A stretch of DNA of 33,646 bases from assembly GCA_003989075.1 (NCBI GenBank), contig RXIX01000027.1, positions 1 through 33,646 of the forward strand, in the 5' to 3' direction. The position numbers and the translations under genes are program-made. A model generated the notes under the pieces. The model was not told the origin of the DNA and did no database searches. It saw only the letters and a program-made list of their open reading frames with translations. The DNA is from Candidatus Competibacteraceae bacterium. GTDB taxonomy: Bacteria; Pseudomonadota; Gammaproteobacteria; Competibacterales; Competibacteraceae. Positions 19,209 to 26,627 of this stretch are shown here, piece by piece (position 1 is the first letter of the stretch; every line of letters starts with the position of its first letter).

Positions 19209-22200
19209 TCAGTGATCCGTCGTCTCAGTTGCAACTGTCTGTTCATCATCCAGCCAGTCAATCCGGTCCATCTTGCGCACGACGATGAACTCATCGCGAT
19301 TTGCACCGACGGTACCGTAATAATTGAAGCCGTAGCTCTGCTGAGCATAGCTGCCGATCATATGAGTGGGCTTTAATATCGTTCGGGTCACCGAATTATG
19401 AATACCGCCCCGAGTGCCCGTAATTTCCGAGCCTGGTGTATTGACGATCTTTTCCTGAGCGTGGTACATCAGCGACATACCCTCGGGCACCCGCTGACTG
19501 ACAACCGCTCGGGCGGCAATAGCACCATTTAGGTTATAAGCCTCGATCCAATCGTTATCTTCAATTCCCGCTTTTTGTGCATCCTTTTCCGATATCCAGA
19601 TAATCGGTCCGCCGCGCGATAAAGTCAGCATCAACAGATTATCGGTATAGGTGCTGTGAATCCCCCATTTCTGATGCGGTGTAATGAAGTTCAGCACAAT
19701 CTCCTGATGACCATTAGGCTTTTTACCAATGATTGGCGCCACAGTCTTCATATCCACGGGTGGCCGGTAGGCACACAGCGCCTCGCCAAAACCAAGCATC
19801 CACGGATGGTCCTGATAAAACTGCTGACGACCAGTCACGGTACGCCACGGAATCAATTCGTGGACATTGGTATAGCCGGCATTGTAGCTGACCTTTTCAT
19901 CCTCCAGTCCCGACCAGGTTGGTGAGGAAATGATCTTGCGTGGCTGCGCCTGAATATCGCGGAAGCGAATCTTTTCATGTTCCTTAGGCAGGGCCAGATG
20001 GCTATGGTCGCGGCCTGTGATCCGACTCAATGCTGCCCAGGCTTTCACCGCAACGTGACCATTGGTTTCCGGGGCCAACATCATGACCATTTCAGCGGCA
20101 TCAATATCGGTTTCAATGCGCGGACGCCCCTGAGAAATACCCGCCTCGCGTACAGTACCGTTTAATGATCCGAGCGCCTCAACCTCGTGTTCAGTTTTCC
20201 AGCCAATACCTTTACCACCATTGCCCATTTTTTCCAGCAACGGACCAACCGAGGTAAATTTCTTATAGGTATTTGGATAATCACGCTCAACCACGACCAG
20301 ATTCGGTGCAGTCTTGCCTGGAATCAATTCACATTCGCCTTTTTTCCAATCCCTGACATCGGGCATGGCCAGCTCATTTGGCGTGTCATGCAAGGTTGGC
20401 AAGGCAATAACATCCTGCTCGATTCCCAGATGACCGACACAAACCTCCGAGAATGTCCGGGCAATCTCCTTAAAAATATCCCAGTCAGTACGCGCTTCCC
20501 ATGCCGGATCCACTGCTGCTGACAGCGGATGGATAAACGGATGCATATCACTGGTATTGAGATCATTCTTCTCATACCAGGTCGCGGTTGGCAGCACGAT
20601 GTCCGAATACATGCAGGTGGTAGACATGCGGAAATCCAATGTCACGAGCAAATCAAGCTTGCCTTCGGCGCCCGGTCGCCATTTGACTTCCAGCGGTTTC
20701 TCACCACCCTGCTCACCAAGATCCTTGCCCTGCACACCATGCGTAGTACCGAGCAGATATTTCAGGAAATATTCATGTCCCTTTCCGGAAGAACCAAGCA
20801 AATTGGAGCGCCACACAAACAGATTGCGCGGGAAATTGACCGGGTTGTCAGGATCAGCAAAGGCAAAGTCGATATTGCCAGCCTTGAGATTGTCCACCAG
20901 ATAGGCTGTGGGAGCCTGTCCAGCCGCTTCAGCAGCCTTGGCGACATGCAGAGGATTGACGTCAAAATGCGGTGCAGTTGGCAGCCAGCCCATGCGCGCG
21001 GCGCGCACGTTATAGTCAATCTGCGTACCCTGCCATTGCTGCGGATCGACCAACGGCGACAGAATCTCACTCATCGACAGCTTTTCATGCCGCCATTGAC
21101 TGCTGTGGATATACCAGAATGAAGTAGAATTCATATGCCGAGGCGGCCGATGCCAATCGAGTGCAAAGGCCAATGCAGTCCAGCCGGTTTGCGGACGCAA
21201 TTTCTCCTGACCAACATAATGCGACCAGCCACCGCCACTCTGGCCAACACAGCCGCACATCATCAGCATATTGATGACGCCCCGGTAATTCATATCCATA
21301 TGATACCAGTGGTTCATGGCCGCACCGATGATGACCATGGATTTGCCGTGTGTCTTATCCGCATTCTCGGCAAACTGCCGGGCTACAGCGATAATTTGCG
21401 CACGCGGTACGCCAGTAATTTTCTCCTGCCAAGCCGGTGTATAGGGCACATCGTCGTCATAGGTCCGGGCAACATTATCACCACCCAAACCACGATCGAG
21501 GCCATATTGGGCCAAGGTCAGATCGTAGACTGTCGCTACCAAGGCTTCAGTATTATTAGCCAGTCGAACCTTTTTCACCGGAACCTGGCGTATCTGAATT
21601 GGGTCATGGTGCGTGCAGGCAAAATACGGATGCTGAGTTGCACCAAAATAGGGGAATGCGACAGGGACAACGGTATCGCGAATTTCCGACACGGACAGCC
21701 TGAGTTGAGTCTCGGCACCGGTTAATGCCTCCTTCGCCTCCAGGTTCCACTTGCCAATCATGCCCTCCTTCTCACCCCAGCGAAAACCAATCGAGCCGTT
21801 AGGTACAATCAGATGACCGCTCTTTTCATCAAAGGCCAGGGTTTTCCATTCCGGGTTGTTGATGTGACCTGCGTTATCGGCCAGATCAGCGGCATGCAGA
21901 AAGCGGCTATTCACATAGGCGCCATCCTTGCCGGGATCCAGTAGCACCAGCATCGGAAAATCGGTCTTAGTACGGACATAATCCGTGAAATAATCTGACC
22001 GACCATCCAGATAAAATTCGCGCAGAATGACATGACCCATGGCCATTGCCACTGCTGCATCAGTGCCCTGTTTGGGATGCAACCAGATATCAGCAAATTT
22101 CGAGGCTTCCGAATAATCCGGACAAACCACCACGGTCTTGGTGCCGCGATAGCGCACCTCGGTCATGAAATGTGCATCTGGGGTGCGCGTCTGCGGCACA

Positions 22201-22967
22201 TTTGAACCCCACATCATCAGGAAAGTGGAGTTGTACCAATCAGCTGATTCCGGCACATCGGTCTGTTCACCCCAGACCATCGGTGACGCGGGCGGCAAAT
22301 CGCAATACCAGTCATAAAAAGAACCGCAAGCACCGCCAATCAGAGACAGATAGCGTGAACCGGCGGCATAGGAAACCATCGACATCGCTGGAATTGGCGA
22401 GAAGCCATAAATGCGATCCGGACCGTATTGCTTGGCAGTGTAGACATTGGCGGCGGCAATCAATGGATTCACTTCCTGCCAAGTCGCGCGCACGAAACCG
22501 CCCAGACCACGCTTGCTCTTGTACTCTGCTGATTTAACCGGATCTTCTACAATCGAGGCCCAGGCTGTCACCGGATCCTGATGCTCAGCCAGTGCCGCGC
22601 GCCACAGTTTCATCAGGCGGCCGCGCACCATTGGATATTTGACGCGATTGGCACTGTATAGATACCAGCTATAGGAGGCGCCACGCGGACAGCCACGCGG
22701 TTCATGATTCGGCAATTCATCACGGGTACGCGGATAGTCGGTCTGCTGGGTTTCCCAAGTGACCAAGCCATTCTTGACATAAATCTTCCAACTGCAGGAA
22801 CCCGTGCAATTCACGCCGTGGGTAGAACGCACGATCTTGTCATGCTGCCAGCGGGCACGATACGCGTCCTCCCAACCACGATCTTCATTGGTGACCATGC
22901 CGTGATTGCCTGAGAAGGTATCGGTAACTTTCTTGAAAAAATTCAGCCGGTCTAAAAAATGACTCAT
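19209..22967 (-). CDS. narG: Respiratory nitrate reductase alpha subunit (catalytic)
   Basis: About 1252 residues, full length for membrane-bound NarG. It reduces nitrate to nitrite at a molybdenum bis-MGD site on the cytoplasmic side. The N-terminus MSHFLDRLNFFKK and RSTHGVNCTGSCSWKIYVKN closely match E. coli NarG. The FS0 [4Fe-4S] ligands are His50, Cys54, Cys58 and Cys93. The molybdenum ligand is Asp223 in DWYCDLPPASPMVWGEQTDV. I set the start at ATG 22967, with GAGG nine bases upstream and the family start; the frame is open to 22997. NarJ and the Moco genes around it are its assembly partners. Base composition is AT-rich relative to the flanks. Confidence 0.99.
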   Translation of the reverse strand: MSHFLDRLNFFKKVTDTFSGNHGMVTNEDRGWEDAYRARWQHDKIVRSTHGVNCTGSCSWKIYVKNGLVTWETQQTDYPRTRDELPNHEPRGCPRGASYSWYLYSANRVKYPMVRGRLMKLWRAALAEHQDPVTAWASIVEDPVKSAEYKSKRGLGGFVRATWQEVNPLIAAANVYTAKQYGPDRIYGFSPIPAMSMVSYAAGSRYLSLIGGACGSFYDWYCDLPPASPMVWGEQTDVPESADWYNSTFLMMWGSNVPQTRTPDAHFMTEVRYRGTKTVVVCPDYSEASKFADIWLHPKQGTDAAVAMAMGHVILREFYLDGRSDYFTDYVRTKTDFPMLVLLDPGKDGAYVNSRFLHAADLADNAGHINNPEWKTLAFDEKSGHLIVPNGSIGFRWGEKEGMIGKWNLEAKEALTGAETQLRLSVSEIRDTVVPVAFPYFGATQHPYFACTHHDPIQIRQVPVKKVRLANNTEALVATVYDLTLAQYGLDRGLGGDNVARTYDDDVPYTPAWQEKITGVPRAQIIAVARQFAENADKTHGKSMVIIGAAMNHWYHMDMNYRGVINMLMMCGCVGQSGGGWSHYVGQEKLRPQTGWTALAFALDWHRPPRHMNSTSFWYIHSSQWRHEKLSMSEILSPLVDPQQWQGTQIDYNVRAARMGWLPTAPHFDVNPLHVAKAAEAAGQAPTAYLVDNLKAGNIDFAFADPDNPVNFPRNLFVWRSNLLGSSGKGHEYFLKYLLGTTHGVQGKDLGEQGGEKPLEVKWRPGAEGKLDLLVTLDFRMSTTCMYSDIVLPTATWYEKNDLNTSDMHPFIHPLSAAVDPAWEARTDWDIFKEIARTFSEVCVGHLGIEQDVIALPTLHDTPNELAMPDVRDWKKGECELIPGKTAPNLVVVERDYPNTYKKFTSVGPLLEKMGNGGKGIGWKTEHEVEALGSLNGTVREAGISQGRPRIETDIDAAEMVMMLAPETNGHVAVKAWAALSRITGRDHSHLALPKEHEKIRFRDIQAQPRKIISSPTWSGLEDEKVSYNAGYTNVHELIPWRTVTGRQQFYQDHPWMLGFGEALCAYRPPVDMKTVAPIIGKKPNGHQEIVLNFITPHQKWGIHSTYTDNLLMLTLSRGGPIIWISEKDAQKAGIEDNDWIEAYNLNGAIAARAVVSQRVPEGMSLMYHAQEKIVNTPGSEITGTRGGIHNSVTRTILKPTHMIGSYAQQSYGFNYYGTVGANRDEFIVVRKMDRIDWLDDEQTVATETTDH

Positions 22968-23070
22968 GATAATTGACCTCGTTTCAGAGACTCCCACACA
23001 CCGGTGGGAAAATGGATCAGGTTCATCAAGCTAACCCTTACCACTCTCTCCCATCAAAGGGAAGAAATAA

Positions 23071-24423
23071 TCAGCACGGTTTCTCGGCACCTTTGCGCGC
23101 GTAGTACCACCAGTTAATATAAATATTGAAGATATAGAACAGCGCCAGCCCATATAGGAAAGCATTGGGTGATCCGGTTGCTGAGAATGACCATCCAATC
23201 AGCATGCCGAAAATGAACGGGCCAAATGAGGCCATTGCTGCGGTCCAGCCAATGATTCCACCAGCCTGACGCGGCTCGAAGATCATCGGCATTTGCTTGA
23301 AGGTGCTGGCGTTGCCGACGCCGCTAAAAAAGAACATGCCCAGCATCAAGCCAACAAATAATGGGAATTGCTCCATTGAAGTCGGATGGGTATAGAAAGT
23401 GACCGCGATCGCGCAGATCAGCAGGCCAATACCCGACCAGTGCGTAACGATGGCGCCACCAAACTTATCGGAAATCGGACCGGCCATTACCCGTGCAGCA
23501 GCACCGACCAAGGGACCAAGAAAGGCATAGGCTAGTGGATCAGGACCGCCCGGCAATCCGGTATAAAGCTGTTTAATCAGCAGCGGAAACGTAGCTGCGA
23601 ATCCGGAAAATGAACCAAAGGTCATGATATAAAGCGAGGTCATCCAGAAACCATGCCGATTGCCGAAATGAAAGATATCGAGCTGCTCTTGGAAATTGGC
23701 GCGCACTGGCACCGATTTCAGCATTGCCCAAGCAGCAATCGCGAATACTATGATGAAGGGTACGTAAATCAGCGCAGCATTCTGCAGCCAGATCGGCCTA
23801 GTCAGTGCACCAGGTGCTGTAGGGACAAAGACCTGCTGCTCACCAGCCAGTGTACCAAACAGAGCAAAGCCGATAATCCATGGAGTTAAAAATTGCACTA
23901 CGCTGACCCCGAAATTACCGATACCGGCCTGAATAGCCAGCGCAGTACCTTGCAGGCGCTTGGGAAAAAACAGGCTAGTCGAGGGCATGAACGAGGAGAA
24001 ATTGCCGCCACCGAGTCCGGCCAGAAAAGACAACGTCAGCAATACCCAATAGGGCATCGAAGGATCCTGCACGGCGTAAAACCAGCCCAGCGCTGGTATC
24101 AGCAAGGACAGGGTCGAGAATGTAACAACGTGGCGGGTACCATACATCGGTATCAAAAAGGTGTGCAGGGTGCGCAGCAGACCAGCGGCCAAACCGGGCA
24201 TCGCCGTCAGCCAGAACAGCTCGGTGGCATTCAATTTGAAGCCGACATTTGGTAGACGCACCACCAGGGCACTGACCACAAACCAGACAATGAAAGCCAT
24301 CATCAGGTTTAGGGTAGTTATGATCAAGGTTTTCCAGGCCAATGATTTCCCGGTAGACTCCCAAAACCCTGGATCTTCCGGAGCCCAATAACTCAACCAG
24401 GTACGGGGATTATGTTCGATCAT
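23071..24423 (-). CDS. narK: NarK-type nitrate/nitrite transporter (NarK2 class)
   Basis: About 450 residues, major facilitator superfamily, with around 12 membrane helices. Nitrate-transporter marks are GLGGGNFSSFMPSTSLFFPKRLQGTALAIQAGIGNFG (first nitrate signature) and GVGNASTFKQMP (second signature). The short loop start APEDPGFWES is typical of the NarK2 nitrate/nitrite antiporter class. I set ATG 24423 as start because GGAG lies ten bases upstream; an upstream ATG would add 27 residues that look non-family. It heads narKGHJI-moaA and is divergent from the 83-aa gene. It is clearly related to the second half of the fusion at 26628-29324, down to the shared end YARKGA-x-x-PC. Confidence 0.96.
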   Translation of the reverse strand: MIEHNPRTWLSYWAPEDPGFWESTGKSLAWKTLIITTLNLMMAFIVWFVVSALVVRLPNVGFKLNATELFWLTAMPGLAAGLLRTLHTFLIPMYGTRHVVTFSTLSLLIPALGWFYAVQDPSMPYWVLLTLSFLAGLGGGNFSSFMPSTSLFFPKRLQGTALAIQAGIGNFGVSVVQFLTPWIIGFALFGTLAGEQQVFVPTAPGALTRPIWLQNAALIYVPFIIVFAIAAWAMLKSVPVRANFQEQLDIFHFGNRHGFWMTSLYIMTFGSFSGFAATFPLLIKQLYTGLPGGPDPLAYAFLGPLVGAAARVMAGPISDKFGGAIVTHWSGIGLLICAIAVTFYTHPTSMEQFPLFVGLMLGMFFFSGVGNASTFKQMPMIFEPRQAGGIIGWTAAMASFGPFIFGMLIGWSFSATGSPNAFLYGLALFYIFNIYINWWYYARKGAEKPC

Positions 24424-24569
24424 TCGGAATATGCTCCAAAAAATGGCGATAGGCGATGAGTGATCGGTAAATAGTGGAGCCATTGGATAAACAGGTCGCG
24501 GCATGTCAGCGCTTACAACCTGCCCATCCCGTGCTATATATCTAATGCTACCGGTTACTCATTGCTAAA

Positions 24570-24586
24570 AAAATCAGGGTTATTGG
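24570..24586 (-). promoter_or_regulatory. 17-bp box shared by both narK-type promoters (copy 1)
   Basis: Minus-strand CCAATAACCCTGATTTT. The same 17 bases with one change occur at 29380-29396, 45 bases from the NarL-like palindrome in both places. It lies about 150 bases upstream of narK. A TATATA-like stretch follows about 25 bases downstream, so it may overlap the -35 region. It does not match the FNR/Anr consensus TTGAT-N4-ATCAA. The bound factor is unknown. Confidence 0.5.
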
Positions 24587-24614
24587 TATTCAGTTACCGG
24601 TTCATACTGTGGAT

Positions 24615-24630
24615 TACCTCTTTTGAGGTA
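24615..24630. promoter_or_regulatory. NarL/NarP-type 7-2-7 palindrome (copy 1)
   Basis: TACCTCT-TT-TGAGGTA. Two inverted heptamers are separated by two bases; the left one fits the NarL consensus TACYYMT exactly and the right one in six of seven positions. The 7-2-7 arrangement is the established high-affinity NarL/NarP site. It lies between the divergent narK and 83-aa genes, and narX-narL are in this window. In the same gap TTGATTATGATGAT (24653-24666) is a partial FNR-like site, 8 of 10 conserved bases. Confidence 0.8.
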
Positions 24631-24709
24631 TTAGAAAAGATAACGCAATAATTTGATTATGATGATTTTTATGAAATCGACAGATCAGAAAGGTCCTTAC
24701 GTTCTAGCC

Positions 24710-24745
24710 GGCATGACTCCATGGGGGTAACCCGAAAAACCGGGT
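24710..24745 (+). promoter_or_regulatory. Conserved 35-bp element with hairpin (copy 1)
   Basis: It begins GGCATGACTCCATGGGGGTA and continues ACCCGAAAAACCGGGT, which forms a 5-bp stem with a six-base loop. About 29 of its 35 bases recur at 29521-29556. In both places it lies 95-96 bases from the NarL-like palindrome. GGGGGTA inside it is a 6-of-7 inverted NarL heptamer. It could be a further NarL site, part of a plus-strand promoter, or an RNA leader of the 83-aa gene 155 bases on. The remaining gap to 24899 holds another hairpin (24795-24819) and no gene I trust. Confidence 0.45.
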
Positions 24746-24899
24746 GCTGAGCAGGCGTCAGGATGAAAATGGACGGAGGTGAAAACAGCCAGACGGCATC
24801 AGCCTTGTGACTGATGGCCGCTAATCATCACCAGTGCTGGCATGCCCAGTGTCATTAATACTTGTCAGATGCACATCAAAATACACACGGAGATTAAAA

Positions 24900-25151
24900 A
24901 TGCCGATTAACCCGCACTCTCTTGCTGAAATGGTACGCGCTGCCTGCATTGAAAGCGCGCGCGCGGCCTATGAAACAGGTGGCATTCTTGGGTTATGCGC
25001 TGAAGGTCGCTGGGAATATGCAATTTCCGCCATGCAACAACTGGATATGGCTGCTCTCATCCCAGCTGATTCGCCAGATGCCGATCCTTCAGCACCACCA
25101 GCGCCAGTAGAATTTCTTGATGACCAAAATACCGCTGCTCATCGCCGATAA
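24900..25151 (+). CDS. Small conserved-looking protein of unknown function
   Basis: 83 residues, soluble, no signal or membrane segment. I do not recognise a named domain. It opens with a helical segment (SLAEMVRAACIESARAAYETG), then GILGLCAEGRWEYAISAMQQLDM, then a proline-rich acidic tail. The pattern GLC-x-EGRWE-x-AI-x-A looks like a conserved motif of small proteins near molybdoenzyme or nitrate genes, but I recall no function. GGAG seven bases before ATG 24900 makes the start firm. It is divergent from narK and shares the control region with its NarL-type site, so it is probably nitrate-regulated. It converges on nnrS. Confidence 0.8.
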   Translation: MPINPHSLAEMVRAACIESARAAYETGGILGLCAEGRWEYAISAMQQLDMAALIPADSPDADPSAPPAPVEFLDDQNTAAHRR

Positions 25152-25211
25152 TAGTATTGCTGGCCAAGTTGCGGCATACCGTGTTATCAGTCAATTACTC
25201 CGATGTGAGCG

Positions 25212-25239
25212 TACCGTCCCTGCCTATTTCGGGACGGTA
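25212..25239. terminator. Terminator-like hairpin between convergent genes
   Basis: TACCGTCCC and GGGACGGTA form a perfect 9-bp stem with a ten-base loop, between the ends of the 83-aa gene and nnrS. There is no clear T-run on either side, so termination strength is doubtful. Confidence 0.5.
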
Positions 25240-25283
25240 AGTCTACTTATCGGCATCGGATGTCTGCATCGAGACTGTGGCTG

Positions 25284-26468
25284 TTAACCAGACTGTCCAT
25301 CAACACGCGGCTGTGTCAGCATTGACCAGTGGACGATAACAAAAATAAAAAATGCCACGATCCATAGTAGCTGTGCTGTCAGAATCCAGATCACATAATA
25401 ATGGACTGCAATCAGCGGCAAAACGACACGAATGATGGCTGCAGCGATGATGATCGCCAATATCACCGTTACTGCCTTGGATGGATTGTGCACACTTCTA
25501 CCGGTATGACCCAGGGTAACGCGCGCCATCATGCTCAAGGTGATAACACCAATACCGCCGATACTGAAGGCATGAATAGCGATCATGTTGGGCAGGCTGA
25601 GAACTGCATTTAATGCGGTGATAAAAAAACCCAGATTTATAAAACCGAATGCAACAAACAAGCTCCATAGCAGCGGTTTTTTCCAGATTCCCTGTGTATG
25701 CCATCGGACCATTCGAACAGAATTAGCAATTGCCAGACCCAACGCAGTCAATGCAATCAATATCCGCTGCTGCAAAATCACTTCAGCTATCAGAAACACC
25801 AGATACAGCCCGATCACCAATTGATCCAGCCACCAAACATTCACTAGTTTAACCGGATAGCCAACGCCGGCCTCAATAAAAAACGTAATGACGCGCCGGC
25901 CTATCAGTAGAATCATGCCAATAATTAAAAACAGGCCAGCGTAAATCCCCAGCCGGACACCCTCCTCGAAAACGCCGCTAGCGCCCAGATAGAAACACCC
26001 ATTAGCTAACAGCAACAGCAGCAACATCATGACAATACCCAACTGTCGCCACTGCCTGACCTTGGCAATTGGATATGCAACTGCACCAATCAAACCCAGC
26101 ATGAATAGAAGATCAAAAACCGCTGCCAGCATGATCAACTGAGTACCAAATAGCTCAATAACTCTCGGCAATATCCAAAGAACGAATAGTGCCAGCAACT
26201 GGAAGCCACAGGGTGTCTGTATACCGGTCCAGTTACGAACTGCGGTCAACAGGAATCCGGCAACTACTGCCATTGAAAACCCATAGATCATGGCATGGGC
26301 ATGCCATTGAAATAATGAAATTCCTGCTATTGGCAGTGGCATATGGAACGAGTAAACCGCCATCCAGAATGCCATTGAGATTACGGCAAAAATCGCCGCA
26401 CCCATAAAGAAGGGTCGGAATCCCAAATTCAAAAGCGCGGTTTCAGGTGCTACTACGATTTTTCTCAT
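25284..26468 (-). CDS. nnrS: NnrS family membrane protein
   Basis: About 394 residues with roughly twelve hydrophobic helices. Family features are LGFRPFFMGAAIFAVISM near the start, the conserved FQWHAHAMIYGFSMAVVAGFLLTAVRNWTG, and HAFSIGGIGVITLSMMARVTLGHTGR. NnrS is a heme- and copper-binding inner-membrane protein that relieves nitric oxide stress, usually found with denitrification or nitrate reduction genes. The start is ATG 26468, with GGAG 11 bases upstream; a TTG just before it would have better spacing. It follows the NarK fusion by about 160 bases on the same strand. It is AT-rich like the nar operon. Confidence 0.95.
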   Translation of the reverse strand: MRKIVVAPETALLNLGFRPFFMGAAIFAVISMAFWMAVYSFHMPLPIAGISLFQWHAHAMIYGFSMAVVAGFLLTAVRNWTGIQTPCGFQLLALFVLWILPRVIELFGTQLIMLAAVFDLLFMLGLIGAVAYPIAKVRQWRQLGIVMMLLLLLLANGCFYLGASGVFEEGVRLGIYAGLFLIIGMILLIGRRVITFFIEAGVGYPVKLVNVWWLDQLVIGLYLVFLIAEVILQQRILIALTALGLAIANSVRMVRWHTQGIWKKPLLWSLFVAFGFINLGFFITALNAVLSLPNMIAIHAFSIGGIGVITLSMMARVTLGHTGRSVHNPSKAVTVILAIIIAAAIIRVVLPLIAVHYYVIWILTAQLLWIVAFFIFVIVHWSMLTQPRVDGQSG

Positions 26469-26627
26469 CAATCACTCATCTCCGTAAAGCAGACCTGCCC
26501 GGAAATTCAACCTGACCAATGATCAGACCATGCTGATGGATCCACGGCAATTCGGGCAGCGGTAAGTCGGTGATCTGCACCACGCATGCAGATACACAGT
26601 CTTACCGCTGGCGTGTCGGGCACTGTT

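Noticed and set aside
24563-24578. FNR-like site TTGCT-N6-ATCAG near the narK box
   Set aside because: The spacing is six instead of four bases and both halves deviate from TTGAT/ATCAA.
24570-24750. Sigma-54 promoter upstream of narK
   Set aside because: No GG-N10-GC element with the needed flanking bases was found.
24763-24810. 15-codon frame (MKMDGGENSQTASAL) upstream of the 83-aa gene
   Set aside because: Very short, no clear ribosome site and not preserved beside the second copy of the control region; possible leader peptide but unsupported.
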